A stretch of 64,000 nt of DNA from Endozoicomonas sp. 8E (GCF_032883915.1 NZ_CP120717.1:1791001-1855000), one strand, 5' to 3'; numbered from the stretch's first letter, positions 28,471 through 38,186 are shown. The notes: generated by a model not told the origin, from the letters alone. Program-made: numbers and translations.

Positions 28471-28821
28471 TTACAGCTTTCTGATAGCTTCAGAAACACC
28501 GCTGTAACATTCTTTGATGCCAGAAAGTAATGACTCGAACTTGTCATTTTCAGCGCGTTTACCGGCTTCTTCGAGCTCATTGGTCAGCTGTATCAGCTGG
28601 CTGGCTCCCACAATCATAGAAGAGCCTTTGATTCGGTGTGCCAGGCTGGCGATCTCTTGATGCATCTTTTTTTTAACCGCTTGATCCAGAGACCTGAGAT
28701 CTTCTTCTGTGGTGTTGAGGAATTCATCCAGAAGCGTCTGCATCAGAGGCGCATCGTCCTCGGTAAGCTCTTGCAGATTCCCAAGGTCGATCAATGGATA
28801 CCTCCTTTTTATCTGGATCAT
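28471..28821 (-). CDS. Histidine phosphotransfer (HPt) domain protein
   Basis: 116 aa, a stand-alone HPt module. The phospho-acceptor His62 lies in AHRIKGSSMIVGASQLIQL, with the four-helix pattern around it (LMQTLLDEFLNTTEEDLRSL upstream, LTNELEEAGKRAENDKFESL downstream). Such modules relay phosphate between hybrid kinases and response regulators; no kinase or regulator is adjacent. It follows the DUF1631 gene on the same strand after 38 bases, so the two may be co-transcribed. Confidence 0.88.
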   Translation of the reverse strand: MIQIKRRYPLIDLGNLQELTEDDAPLMQTLLDEFLNTTEEDLRSLDQAVKKKMHQEIASLAHRIKGSSMIVGASQLIQLTNELEEAGKRAENDKFESLLSGIKECYSGVSEAIRKL

Positions 28822-28859
28822 TTCTGTAGAACATTCAGAATATGTGTCGTCGATAGATG

Positions 28860-31178
28860 CTAAAACTTCAGAAATTTGTTCATCACGGCATGCAGAGCCT
28901 TATCGAAGAATTGAGTGTCTTCAATAATACAGATGCGCTCATTTTCTATGCCGGACTTGAGTGCATAGCCGGACATTTCGGCTACTTTCATCCCGGAGCT
29001 GTTAACGAAGGTATAGCGATGGGTGACTGCATTGATAGAGGAGAGTCTGCAACGGAAATGCTGATCCTGCTTGCCTATGAATTCAACCCATTGGCCTACA
29101 ATTAGTTGTGCCCCGGTGTGTTCGTCCAGAGTATTTTTGTCGCTGACTTCGTCATCTTCTGAAACATTATCAACGACTTCAGGTAATTCAAGGTCAGAAT
29201 CATCTAACCTTTGACTCTGGAGTATGATCTCTTCTGTATCCGGTTCTGGATGCACTTCTTCTGCTGTTGAATCTTCGGGGGATACAGAAATGACTTCTTC
29301 TCTGGGGAATTCAATGGGTATTGATATCAGTGCGTCCAAATCATTCATCCATTCAACTACGATAAAGGGGTCATGACCGGTTTTGTTGAGATAGTCGAGT
29401 AACATAGTTTTTAACAGAAGACAGTCCTGAGCTGAGACTGAGTCACGGTGTTCTGGTTGTAGATTCCATAACAAAATATCCAGTGTATTGATGGCATCGA
29501 ACCATGAAACGTCTGCTGATTCTGAGTTACTAAGGGCACTCTCCAGAATATCAGACCAAACATCATTTACCAGCTTTTCCATGGACTCCGGCACTGTATA
29601 TTGGCGTGTAGAAATAAGATTGCAGATGATGAGCTGGAATTCGCTGTTAACCTCGCCTGTTTCAGCTTCAGGAACAATAGCCTCGGTAATGACAACTTCT
29701 TCATGTACGGCAGATTCAGTCTGATTGGGCTCTGTCGTGGTTTGATTCTGTTCTATGGAACCCCTGATTTTAAGTAGCTTTTCGTTAAAGTTTTTATGAC
29801 AACTGGAAAATATGTCAGGGTTTTCTGTGAAGTGTTTGATAATGTACTTGATGGTGTCTTCAATCAACTCGATGACAGGCTTCTCGGTTTCTGGTTCCAG
29901 TGTCGTACGCATACCGGCCGAAGTCATGTCATTGAGTAATTCTCTTGCCGCATGGTGGCGATCGGTTAAAAAACTTTCTTCCAGCAAAGTCAGTTTTAAA
30001 ACAGGAATCTGAAGTAAGCCAATCAGTTTTTTAACTTCATCCGGTAACTCATGATCGTCCAGAATAAACTCGAACAGCATGCCGACCATGTTGATAAGGT
30101 CACGGTGCCTTGGTGATAGTTTTTGTTTTACGCCTTTGTCCTTCAAAGCGCCCTTTATAGACTCTGCCAGGCTGAAGATAGAGGCATTTTGACTTGAAAG
30201 CTCTTCCTGTATAGATGTCAGGGTGCTGGCTAGCTCGACGCTGGCAAACAGATTGGCATCACAACTTACCGAAGCATCAGGAGCCTCTGACGGAGCATTC
30301 AGGAGTCCTTCTACTCTGGAAAGCAGCCTGTTTGCCAGCTCATTCATGAATGCTTCATTCCAGATGTGGGATGAGTCTTCCGTTTTTTGACTCGTATCAA
30401 GTGCAGGCGCTTCTTGCTTATTTTGGGGAACAGCATCTCTGCTGTTGCCCGCTGATAATTCTTGAATGTGTTTCGATTTTGAAAAGGGTTCATCTTCAGG
30501 GATTTCTGCAATTTTTGTAGCCGGTTTACTGATTTCAAGGCCGATAGAGTCAAGGTAATTGTCTACTTCATGCCAGAGCTCCATCACCGCAGGCTTTATC
30601 TTGACAGCAAATTGTAAAAGCAGCTCCTGGGTCAGTTCCGGTTCCAGCTGAGCGGGAAATAGTGCCTGCGCAAAACTCTCACAGATCTTCTGAGCACCCA
30701 GTGGATTATTCTCCGGCTCAAAATGGATTAATCCGGACAGCCTGTTTTGAATATTGTTGAAGTATTGAAGATGGTCACTCATGCTGAGCTGCCTGGCGGC
30801 AGACTGCAATGCCAGTTTTTTCTCAAGGTCGCCATTGTCAACTAATGACAACTCATCCAGAGATATGGAGGTGTTTGTATTGTCCTCTTCTTCAAAATCA
30901 TGAAAATGTTTTAATACTTCCATCCGGAAGCATTCTATGATCTCACTTTCTGATCTTATCAGGCCCTGTCTGGCTTCTATGAACTGCATGATTTGAGCAT
31001 TATTGTGGCCAGCCTCAGAAAGCTTCACCAGATGTTGAATCAGGTCAGTAAGAATAGGATCGACATGGGGGAATACCCTCTTTTGGAAAGCATTAATGAG
31101 AACAGTGTTTATTTCACCGACCTGAGAGAGTTTTGCCGAACTCGGTAGCGATACAACATTGCTCAACGTTCTTGTCAT
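28860..31178 (-). CDS. DUF1631 family protein
   Basis: Large cytoplasmic protein of unknown function (772 aa from ATG 31178, with AAGGAG upstream; the frame opens at 31283). The N-terminal third carries the DUF1631 pattern (ILTDLIQHLVKLSEAGHNNA, then QIMQFIEARQGLIRSESEII). The middle is acidic and low-complexity. The C-terminal region (about 690-772, GQWVEFIGKQDQHFRCRLSS and TFVNSSGMKVAEMSGYALKS) looks like a small beta-barrel of PilZ type, often linked to c-di-GMP; that part is inference. Downstream HPt gene, 38 bases away. Confidence 0.82.
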   Translation of the reverse strand: MTRTLSNVVSLPSSAKLSQVGEINTVLINAFQKRVFPHVDPILTDLIQHLVKLSEAGHNNAQIMQFIEARQGLIRSESEIIECFRMEVLKHFHDFEEEDNTNTSISLDELSLVDNGDLEKKLALQSAARQLSMSDHLQYFNNIQNRLSGLIHFEPENNPLGAQKICESFAQALFPAQLEPELTQELLLQFAVKIKPAVMELWHEVDNYLDSIGLEISKPATKIAEIPEDEPFSKSKHIQELSAGNSRDAVPQNKQEAPALDTSQKTEDSSHIWNEAFMNELANRLLSRVEGLLNAPSEAPDASVSCDANLFASVELASTLTSIQEELSSQNASIFSLAESIKGALKDKGVKQKLSPRHRDLINMVGMLFEFILDDHELPDEVKKLIGLLQIPVLKLTLLEESFLTDRHHAARELLNDMTSAGMRTTLEPETEKPVIELIEDTIKYIIKHFTENPDIFSSCHKNFNEKLLKIRGSIEQNQTTTEPNQTESAVHEEVVITEAIVPEAETGEVNSEFQLIICNLISTRQYTVPESMEKLVNDVWSDILESALSNSESADVSWFDAINTLDILLWNLQPEHRDSVSAQDCLLLKTMLLDYLNKTGHDPFIVVEWMNDLDALISIPIEFPREEVISVSPEDSTAEEVHPEPDTEEIILQSQRLDDSDLELPEVVDNVSEDDEVSDKNTLDEHTGAQLIVGQWVEFIGKQDQHFRCRLSSINAVTHRYTFVNSSGMKVAEMSGYALKSGIENERICIIEDTQFFDKALHAVMNKFLKF

Positions 31179-31367
31179 AAATCTTACTACTCCTTGTATG
31201 ACAATTAGTTCTGAGTTTGGCTCTGGTCCTTTAATTGAGTGGCCTGTCTGATTGGCCTGAAAAAGACCCGGGTTATGCCTCAAGCCAATACATGTAAGTT
31301 ATTTATCCTGTTGTAATTTATCTAAAACAGTAGATTTATAATCAAAAGAAGTAAAAGAGCTAGAGGG

Positions 31368-31646
31368 TTAGCCCTCTTTTAACTCTTTAGATATTTCCCG
31401 AGCTTTCTCCATAGCCTTGTTAAAGCCATTTTTGAACAGGTTCTCCCTGATCTGCCTTTGAAGCTCTTCCGGGCTGATCATGCCGTCTTCGACTTCACTG
31501 GCTTCACCTTCTTTCATCTCTGCCTGTTTTTTGAGATTAGCAAAGCGCTCTGCCTCAGCCGCATCAATTGGCTGTACCGGCTGGGTGGGGTCAACTTGAC
31601 CACGGTTGGAAGGCTGGATGGGTTCTGCGTCATGGTTAGTGATCAT
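31368..31646 (-). CDS. Small unknown protein, acidic-helical
   Basis: 92 aa with GGGAGAG six bases before its ATG, so very likely real. Not recognised. Pro/Gln-rich first 30 residues, then a charged helical region (AAEAERFANLKKQAEMKEGE and ISPEELQRQIRENLFKNGF), ending in a basic/acidic helix KAREISKELKEG. No membrane segment and no signal. Size and composition resemble small T3SS substrates or chaperones, but I cannot assign it. It is not the needle subunit: the SctF helix-turn-helix pattern with a PxxL turn is missing. Confidence 0.65.
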   Translation of the reverse strand: MITNHDAEPIQPSNRGQVDPTQPVQPIDAAEAERFANLKKQAEMKEGEASEVEDGMISPEELQRQIRENLFKNGFNKAMEKAREISKELKEG

Positions 31647-31881
31647 GGTTCTCTCCCAGGGTTGAATATTCTGATGAGCGGTTATGTCTATCCTTGTTTA
31701 TATCGCCCGTAAACATACTTCAGTGTAGTTAAGTGGGTTGAAAGTTTACCTGAGAGCGAAATGGAGGTTGTTCTATGGATCAAGGATTTTTATTTCCAAT
31801 CTGTGTAAGAACAGAGGGTGCATATCTTAAAGCCCGCCATAGCTTCGCCGACAACTGGATTAGTTATGTTTGGAGAATGTT

Positions 31882-32187
31882 ATGAGTGGCCAACATTTCA
31901 CATTGACCATTAGTCAGAGCACATCAGACGCAGGCGATTTTGCTATCCACATGAAAGAAGAAGGCAAATCGGAGCAGCTTTTAGTACACCTTCGGTTTAT
32001 GGACTTGCCCATGCTGGACGAGAAGTACCTTGATGATATCGTTGGCGTTCTGGCTCGAAAACTTGCCAAACGCGTCATTGAATGGCGTGTAGCTCCCGAC
32101 CTTAACCCTGACACTATGCCCGATGCGCAGGATGAAGCAAGAGCCGTTGTTGATGCCATGTTGGATAAAATGAAAAAAAGGCAGTAA
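31882..32187 (+). CDS. Small unknown protein
   Basis: 101 aa from ATG 31882 (GGAG six bases upstream). Not recognised. It begins with predicted beta strands (QHFTLTISQSTSDAGDFAIH and QLLVHLRFMDLPML) and ends in helices (LDDIVGVLARKLAKRVIEWR and DEARAVVDAMLDKMKKRQ). Cytoplasmic. It sits 73 bases before the GNAT gene on the same strand and may share a transcript. Confidence 0.6.
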   Translation: MSGQHFTLTISQSTSDAGDFAIHMKEEGKSEQLLVHLRFMDLPMLDEKYLDDIVGVLARKLAKRVIEWRVAPDLNPDTMPDAQDEARAVVDAMLDKMKKRQ

Positions 32188-32260
32188 CAGACCTTATGCC
32201 TCTCTTCAGTCACACAGTATTTTGCCGATTGAATACCTGATGAATTGATCATGTCAGGCA

Positions 32261-32794
32261 ATGGATATGCGCTTTGATCTGGGTAACGGATATTGTGTTA
32301 GAAGCTTTCTTTATGGTGATGCACCATCACTTTCACGTCATGGCAACAACTGGAATGTGGCCAAGAATCTCAGGGACAGTTTTCCTCACCCCTATACGAT
32401 AGAGCACGCCAGAGCGTGGATTCAGCATGTAAAGGAAAATGAAGCTGATACACGTTTTGTGATTGATCATCAAGGGGAGGCCATAGGTGAGATAGGCTTT
32501 GTAACCCAACTGGATGTTCATCGCTTTACGGCTGAAATTGGCTATTGGCTATCCGAGTCTCACTGGGGAAAAGGCGTAATGACTCAAGCTCTCAGCCGGG
32601 TTGCCCAGTACGCTATGGACGAACTGGGTCTGGTTCGCATTTATGCCGATGTTGTTGATTACAATAAGGGGTCTGGAAAAGTACTCGAAAAGTGCGGCTT
32701 CCAACTCGAAGGTGTCCTCAGGAAACATATTTTCAAAGGTGAAGATTACTTTGATCAATACGTTTACGGTCTGGTTCGCTCTGATCTTCAATAA
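32261..32794 (+). CDS. GNAT N-acetyltransferase, RimJ/RimL-like
   Basis: 177 aa acetyltransferase of the RimJ/RimL/SpeG-like group. The acetyl-CoA pyrophosphate-binding loop follows YWLSESHWGKGVMTQALSRV. Downstream are the family blocks LGLVRIYADVVDYNKGSGKV and LEKCGFQLEGVLRKHIFKGE. Substrate unknown: protein N-termini, antibiotics or polyamines are all possible. Convergent with sctV. Confidence 0.9.
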   Translation: MDMRFDLGNGYCVRSFLYGDAPSLSRHGNNWNVAKNLRDSFPHPYTIEHARAWIQHVKENEADTRFVIDHQGEAIGEIGFVTQLDVHRFTAEIGYWLSESHWGKGVMTQALSRVAQYAMDELGLVRIYADVVDYNKGSGKVLEKCGFQLEGVLRKHIFKGEDYFDQYVYGLVRSDLQ

Positions 32795-32865
32795 TCCTCC
32801 ACTTAACGGTCTCTAAAAGAAGATCTTTCTTCATTCCCTGTATTTCTTTTCTGACCAGACAGCCT

Positions 32866-32891
32866 TTCTACTAAAGAGAATAGGCTGTCTG
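32866..32891. terminator. Hairpin between convergent GNAT and sctV genes
   Basis: Perfect 10-bp inverted repeat CAGACAGCCT (32866-32875) and AGGCTGTCTG (32882-32891), preceded on the plus strand by a T-rich stretch. Likely a shared terminator. Confidence 0.6.
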
Positions 32892-32906
32892 AGTTATCAG
32901 CATTGA

Positions 32907-34994
32907 TTAAAGTGATATACGACCCAGAGGCTGTACTGTGATCTCTTCAGTAAGCTCCTGGTGGGACAATACAGCCAGATCATAAACTTCCAGTTCCAGA
33001 AGCTTCCTGACGTATCTGCGAATATCCATGGATGTGATCAGGACAGGCTTATGTTCAAGGTGTCCAATTTTACCCACTGTGTTTTTTACATTCTCGACAA
33101 AGCGAGCAGACTGGGACGGATCAAGAGCAAGGTAGCTGCCTGCCGACGTCTGCCGGATGCCACCACGAATGGTATCTTCAACATCCTGATCAAGAAGATA
33201 TACGGGCAGCATGTTTTTACCATTCGAATACTTGTAACTGATGTATCGTTTCAATGATGAACGGACGTATTCAGTTAACTGAACCACTTCTTTTTCTTTA
33301 TGGCCCCAGACGACCAGTGCCTGAAGTATGGACCTCAAGTTTCTGATCGAGATGTCTTCTGAGACCAGGCGCTGGAATATTTCAGTAATTTTATTAACTG
33401 GTAGAAGACGCTGGACTTCCTTTATCAGCTCGCCAAATGAGGATTCCATTTTTTCCAGCAGATAGCGGGTTTCCTGAATGCCAATGAACTCTTCTGCATA
33501 TTTTTTCAATACGTGTGCCAGATGGAATGTCAGGATTTTCGGGGCATCCATGTAATTAACATTATTTTTTTCCAGCTTTTCTTTCTGGCTTTCTTCTGCC
33601 CACAGGGTATCAAGGCTGGGCAGGAAATCGTCTTCCTGTTCATAAGGGATTTTCAGCATTTCCAGGTGGTCAATGGTTTCACGAACGAAGACATAACCCG
33701 GTCTGAAATGACCGCTTGCCACAGGAACTTCCTGAAGCATGATGGAATAGGTGTTGTCCATCATGGAGTCATTAAAGCGAAGGTGGATACCAGGGAAAGG
33801 AACCCCGAGGTCCATGTAAAGCGCTTTTCGTACTTTCAGAAGCTCATCGTTAAGCATCTGGGTGTTCAATGTTTCCTGGATGGAAGTCGGTACATCAATA
33901 ATCAGTGGCAGGGTTTGCGTAAACTCTTCCTGTTGATCCAGTCTGGACTTGGCATCTCCGGCTGATTCAGTCGCAGCGGCCATGGCTGGAATCCCGCCTT
34001 CAGCTTCCTGAGCCATCTCGCGGGAGGCCTTCCTCAACAGGTAATAGCCACCACCACCAATCATCAGAGCCAACATTAGAAATATGAAAGTGGGGAAACC
34101 GGGAATCAGGGCAAAGCCAAGAAGCAGAACGCCTCCAACCAGCAGCGCTTTGGGTTTATCGAGTAGCTGTCCACCAATTTCATTACCCAGATCTTTGGAG
34201 TCTTCGTTGGAGACCCTGGTGACGATAATACCGGAGGTGATGGAGATCAGCAGAGCGGGTATCTGTGAAATCAGACCATCGCCCACGGTCAGGATGGCAT
34301 AAAGCTGCAATGCCTCACCTGCCGTCATGTCGTTCATCATGGTACCAATGGCAACACCGGCTGTGATGTTTACAAAGATAATGATCAGACCCGCGATGGC
34401 ATCACCTTTTACGAACTTCATGGCACCATCCATGGAGCCGTACATCTGACTTTCTTTCTGCACCAGTTCCCGACGTTTTTGTGCTTCCTCCATCTCGATG
34501 GAGCCGGCACGAAGGTCGGCGTCGATACTCATCTGTTTACCGGGCATACCGTCCAGTGAGAAACGGGCACTGACTTCTGCAACCCTCTCAGAGCCCTTGG
34601 TGATGACAAGGAACTGCACAATTGTGATGATCAGGAAGATTACGATACCGACAATCAAGTTACCGCCTACCACAAAGTTTCCGAAGGTATAGACGATTTC
34701 ACCGGCATCAGCCTGGAGAAGAATCAGTCGGGTAGTAGTGATAGATAGCGCCAGTCTGAAAAGGGTCGTTACCAGAAGCACCGCTGGAAACGAAGAGAAT
34801 TCCAACGGAGATAACAGATAGATAGACGTCATCATCAGGATGAAGGAGAGCCCCATGTTGAGGGCAATAAGAAAGTCCACCAGAACGGTGGGCATGGGCA
34901 AAATGATGAGACTGACGATGGCTACCAGCATGACTGCCAGCATCAGGTCATTTCTTTGGCCCAGTTTATTAAGCCCTGCTACGACAGGATTCAT
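32907..34994 (-). CDS. sctV: T3SS export gate protein (SctV, YscV/LcrD-like)
   Basis: 695 aa (YscV 704). Largest export-apparatus subunit; it forms the nonameric ring gating substrate entry. The N-terminal membrane domain has about eight helices and the FHIPEP signatures [15 protein letters not shown] and [17 protein letters not shown]. The cytoplasmic domain includes [20 protein letters not shown], the segment [13 protein letters not shown], and a C-terminal [17 protein letters not shown]-type end. Last gene of the minus-strand sctX-sctY-sctV unit, the same order as in Yersinia. No strong ribosome binding site is seen at the ATG, so translation may be coupled to sctY. Confidence 0.97.
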   Translation of the reverse strand: MNPVVAGLNKLGQRNDLMLAVMLVAIVSLIILPMPTVLVDFLIALNMGLSFILMMTSIYLLSPLEFSSFPAVLLVTTLFRLALSITTTRLILLQADAGEIVYTFGNFVVGGNLIVGIVIFLIITIVQFLVITKGSERVAEVSARFSLDGMPGKQMSIDADLRAGSIEMEEAQKRRELVQKESQMYGSMDGAMKFVKGDAIAGLIIIFVNITAGVAIGTMMNDMTAGEALQLYAILTVGDGLISQIPALLISITSGIIVTRVSNEDSKDLGNEIGGQLLDKPKALLVGGVLLLGFALIPGFPTFIFLMLALMIGGGGYYLLRKASREMAQEAEGGIPAMAAATESAGDAKSRLDQQEEFTQTLPLIIDVPTSIQETLNTQMLNDELLKVRKALYMDLGVPFPGIHLRFNDSMMDNTYSIMLQEVPVASGHFRPGYVFVRETIDHLEMLKIPYEQEDDFLPSLDTLWAEESQKEKLEKNNVNYMDAPKILTFHLAHVLKKYAEEFIGIQETRYLLEKMESSFGELIKEVQRLLPVNKITEIFQRLVSEDISIRNLRSILQALVVWGHKEKEVVQLTEYVRSSLKRYISYKYSNGKNMLPVYLLDQDVEDTIRGGIRQTSAGSYLALDPSQSARFVENVKNTVGKIGHLEHKPVLITSMDIRRYVRKLLELEVYDLAVLSHQELTEEITVQPLGRISL

Positions 34995-35045
34995 GCTTTA
35001 TGACCAGTCTGTTTGCAGGAGAGAGCAGTCTGGTCAAGCAAGAGA

Positions 35046-35339
35046 TTATTTTACAGCGGCTTTCTTTCTCTTTTTGAGCAGTGCTCGCCCCTTGATCCAT
35101 TTAATAGCCCGGGTATCCATTCCAGGCTTCGCGTACTGCAGAAAAGTATCGGCGGCCTTGATGGAATCTTCAGGTCGATCCGTTTGCAAGTAGGCGTAGC
35201 TGAGCATTCGATAAACATCGGGGTTTTTGGGCTCAAATCGTCTAACGGCTTCTAACAAAGCGATCGACTTTCGTGGCTGTAGATACTCCATATAATACGA
35301 GGCCTGAGCCAGTAACCACTGCCTTAATGGCCTATTCAT
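35046..35339 (-). CDS. sctY: T3SS chaperone SctY (YscY-like)
   Basis: 97 aa, TPR-like helical protein (SYYMEYLQPRKSIALLEAVR, then RFEPKNPDVYRMLSYAYLQT with DRPEDSIKAADTFLQ). YscY chaperones YscX, and both are needed with YscV for early substrate export. Identity rests on size, TPR-like pattern and position between sctX and sctV. GGGAGGAG sits close to the ATG, within a 17-bp tandem duplication. Confidence 0.87.
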   Translation of the reverse strand: MNRPLRQWLLAQASYYMEYLQPRKSIALLEAVRRFEPKNPDVYRMLSYAYLQTDRPEDSIKAADTFLQYAKPGMDTRAIKWIKGRALLKKRKKAAVK

Positions 35340-35341
35340 GG

Positions 35342-35375
35342 TTTCTCCTCCCTCATGTTTTCTCCTCCCTCATGT
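35342..35375. repeat. 17-bp tandem duplication containing the sctY ribosome binding site
   Basis: Unit tttctcctccctcatgt (plus strand) at 35342-35358 repeated exactly at 35359-35375, with a decayed third start after it. On the coding (minus) strand each copy provides ATG-AGGGAGGAG, so sctY has duplicated Shine-Dalgarno sequences. The upstream ATGs are out of frame with sctY. Confidence 0.8.
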
Positions 35376-35397
35376 TTTCTCTTCCTTATTGTTGCTA

Positions 35398-35769
35398 TTA
35401 GCCTGCGACCAGAACATTTCGTGTCATGGTCAGGTATTCCTGCAATTCTTTTGACTCTTTTAATATGGCCAGAGCAGCTTTTGCTTCGGGCCATTCTTCA
35501 GCGTGCTTACTCAGAAGGCTCATGGCCATGTCCGTCATCATGTGATGTTCATCAGGGGAGAGTGAAGGAGCTTTTTCAGTCAGGCCGAGCGCGTATTTTT
35601 TCTCACGATTCTGGTAGTTACGACCCAGTTCAAGGGCTTTCCAGAGCTGGGCTGAAATACCCTCACCGGAGGGTTTAAAAGAAGACTTGTCTTTCGGAAA
35701 GTCTTTATCAATAAAATCATTATTGACGAATGAAATACCCGAAAGACCGTTTTTAAAAGACACGTCCAT
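35398..35769 (-). CDS. sctX: T3SS substrate SctX (YscX-like)
   Basis: 123 aa from the internal ATG 35769 (MDVSFKNGLSGISFVNNDFI), close to YscX (122 aa); the frame runs on to 35895 without family character. The middle DKSSFKPSGEGISAQLWKAL and the C-terminal helical part (SLSPDEHHMMTDMAMSLLSK, then PEAKAALAILKESKELQEYL) fit the family. SctX is exported early and forms a complex with SctY and SctV. First gene of the minus-strand unit, divergent from sctC. Confidence 0.85.
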   Translation of the reverse strand: MDVSFKNGLSGISFVNNDFIDKDFPKDKSSFKPSGEGISAQLWKALELGRNYQNREKKYALGLTEKAPSLSPDEHHMMTDMAMSLLSKHAEEWPEAKAALAILKESKELQEYLTMTRNVLVAG

Positions 35770-36023
35770 AATGCAGAGCCTCTGTTTGGATGAATTGATT
35801 ATCTTCGTTTTAGCATCGGCCGGATGACAGTAAACCGTAGCACTGGCTCTAAAACTGTGTAAATGATTAGAATTGAAGGGTAATCTTGGATACACTGTTC
35901 TTGTTCTGTTGTGTATTTAAAATAGCTATAAAAAAATACAACATTAATTGTAAAAAGTTTATTTAGCCGTTAATACCTTTATTATTGGGTTGTTTAGAGG
36001 ATGGGCATGGAGGCACTCTTCAA

Positions 36024-38186
36024 ATGGGCTCAAAAACTCTCAGACTCTGGCTGATTTTGTTGCCTGCTCTGGCTTTGTTAATCCCAATACTTTTTGCTGG
36101 CTTGTTGTCGTCCACTTCCCAGGCGGCAGTGTGGTCTTCCGTTTCCCAATCTGACACTTCTCGAAGGCATATCGTGCGCCCTGGTGAATCGCTCTTCATT
36201 ATTGCTCAGAATTATGGGTTTGAGCTCCATGAGCTAGCTGAGTTGAACAACATTAGCAACCCTTCAAATCTGATGGTGGGACAAACCATATACCTACCAG
36301 ATAGTTCTACCGAATACGTTGAGCCCGGGTTTCAGACAACCCGGCCAGCAGGGCCTCCGGTTCAGGCTCTGGATGCAACTGCATTTCCTCCGTCAAGATC
36401 CAGACCTGATGAAGAGGAATATTTCCGGTTGCAGCAGTGGATGGGTGGCCAGAAACAAACGACAGATATCGAAAGTATCGACTACAACTATGTGCGAAAG
36501 ACTCCACAGCCCGAAGTCAGGGTTGGCTTTGATATTCCTCTGGAAGCTGAAGCATCATCCAAGGAACAAGATAGTCCTGAGTCTGCGATCGAACAGGTGA
36601 AAAGTATTGAAGCGGCCAGCAAGGCATTATTGGAAGAATTGGAGGAGGAGGTAAAAGATTCAGATTCTCCAGCTCTGGCCGTCTTTGGAGACCGTCCTTA
36701 TTCCTTTTATGGCAGTGGTGAAGATCTGCTCGAGGCATTACAGAACTTTGCTGCCAGTTACTATGTTCCAATCGTTATCTCTGAAGATGTTATAGGTGAA
36801 GTGAACGGCAAGATTGGTCCACTGACGCCCGTCGATTTTTTGGATCACATGGCTAATATTTACGGATTTATCTGGTATTTTGATGGCCACTCACTCTACA
36901 TTTACAGTGGCAGTTCAGCTGAGCAAAAGATCATCAGCCTTGAATACATGAGTACCCGGGACTTCAAGAAAACACTTAAAAAAGTGGGTGTCTGGGATGG
37001 TCGCTTTTTCTGGAAAGAGCAGCCAAAAGATGGCCTGATTTATGTATCCGGACCGCCAAGATACATTGAAATAGTGGGACAAACGGCTGAGTTACTCGAC
37101 GATAAAGAAGGTGAACGGCAGAAGAGTAAATTGACAGTGCGTATGTTCAGACTCAAGTACGCTTGGGCCACCGATAAAAGTTTCAATTTCAGAGGTCAGC
37201 AGATCGTTGTTCCCGGGGTAGCTAGCCTGTTAAGAAACATCGTCAGTGGAGGAGGGGTTTCCAGCGTTGAACGTAAGCCTGTTGAACCACTTGCAATGCA
37301 GCCTGCAAAGGGTGTTGTTCGCAGTGGTACACAGAATAAACAGCAGTCCCGGCAGCCCGAAGAAGCATTGAATGCCGGTGCCTATATTGAAGGGGCTTAC
37401 ATTAGTGCAGATCCAAGGCTGAATGCCATTATTGTCCATGATCTGGAGTCCAAGATGGTCATGTATGAAGGCCTTATCGAATCTCTGGACAAACCTTCTT
37501 CCCAGGTCGAGGTCAGCGTCTCCATTATTGATGTGAATACAGCCGATATAGAAGCGCTGGGTGTTGACTGGAACAATACCCGTGGAACGAATTCTGAAAT
37601 TACATTTGATCCGGGTTCTTCCGCCTATGATGATGACTTCTCTTCATTCACGACTGTTCTGGGTATGAACATAGGCAGTTTTAATGCTCGACTCAGTCTA
37701 TTGGAGGATGAAGGTCGAGCCAAAGTCGTTTCCAAACCTTCCATTCTCACACTGGACAATCTGGAGGCAGTCTTCGATAACAGCAGCACCTTTTATGTTC
37801 AGGTGGCCAGCCAGGAAGATGCAGAACTGTTCCCTGTTACTTCGGGAACCGTTGTTCAGGTTACCCCCAGAATTGTCAAAGAGGAGATAGGTCGTCGGAT
37901 CCACATGAGTGTGAATATTCAGGATGGTGGTGACACTAACGACCAGAATCTTTCCCTGCCCAGAGTCAGTAACAGCTCGATTAGTACACAAGCAATTGTA
38001 AACGAAAATGAAAGTTTGCTGATTGGTGGCTTCTATAAAGAAAGTCAGGATCAGAAGACGACTAAAGTTCCGCTACTGGGCGACATACCTGTTCTTGGTC
38101 GCCTGTTCCGTGCCGATAAGAAGCAAAACATCAGCCAAATGCGCTTGTTCCTGATAACCCCTCGCATCCTTGGTGCAGGAGCCTGA
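36024..38186 (+). CDS. sctC: T3SS outer-membrane secretin SctC with N-terminal LysM domain
   Basis: 720 aa from ATG 36024 (GGAGG ten bases upstream; the open frame begins at TTG 35985). Signal sequence to about residue 34. A LysM peptidoglycan-binding domain at about 48-92 (RHIVRPGESLFIIAQNYGFE ... LMVGQTIYLP) is followed by a charged linker (100-225). Then come secretin N0/N1 domains (SGEDLLEALQNFAASYYVPI; KIISLEYMSTRDFKKTLKKV), an N3 domain with insertion (SKLTVRMFRLKYAWATDKSF), and a beta-barrel secretin domain ending QMRLFLITPRILGAGA. YscC-type secretins are about 600 aa and lack LysM, so this is an unusual fusion. Confidence 0.92.
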   Translation: MGSKTLRLWLILLPALALLIPILFAGLLSSTSQAAVWSSVSQSDTSRRHIVRPGESLFIIAQNYGFELHELAELNNISNPSNLMVGQTIYLPDSSTEYVEPGFQTTRPAGPPVQALDATAFPPSRSRPDEEEYFRLQQWMGGQKQTTDIESIDYNYVRKTPQPEVRVGFDIPLEAEASSKEQDSPESAIEQVKSIEAASKALLEELEEEVKDSDSPALAVFGDRPYSFYGSGEDLLEALQNFAASYYVPIVISEDVIGEVNGKIGPLTPVDFLDHMANIYGFIWYFDGHSLYIYSGSSAEQKIISLEYMSTRDFKKTLKKVGVWDGRFFWKEQPKDGLIYVSGPPRYIEIVGQTAELLDDKEGERQKSKLTVRMFRLKYAWATDKSFNFRGQQIVVPGVASLLRNIVSGGGVSSVERKPVEPLAMQPAKGVVRSGTQNKQQSRQPEEALNAGAYIEGAYISADPRLNAIIVHDLESKMVMYEGLIESLDKPSSQVEVSVSIIDVNTADIEALGVDWNNTRGTNSEITFDPGSSAYDDDFSSFTTVLGMNIGSFNARLSLLEDEGRAKVVSKPSILTLDNLEAVFDNSSTFYVQVASQEDAELFPVTSGTVVQVTPRIVKEEIGRRIHMSVNIQDGGDTNDQNLSLPRVSNSSISTQAIVNENESLLIGGFYKESQDQKTTKVPLLGDIPVLGRLFRADKKQNISQMRLFLITPRILGAGA

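Noticed and set aside
28239-28580. 113-codon minus-strand ORF overlapping the HPt gene
   Set aside because: It overlaps the conserved HPt domain in another frame and has a composition typical of non-coding translation.
31368-31646. The 92-residue protein as SctF or a second SctI
   Set aside because: Lacks the conserved SctF turn and the SctI C-terminal helix pattern; left as unknown.
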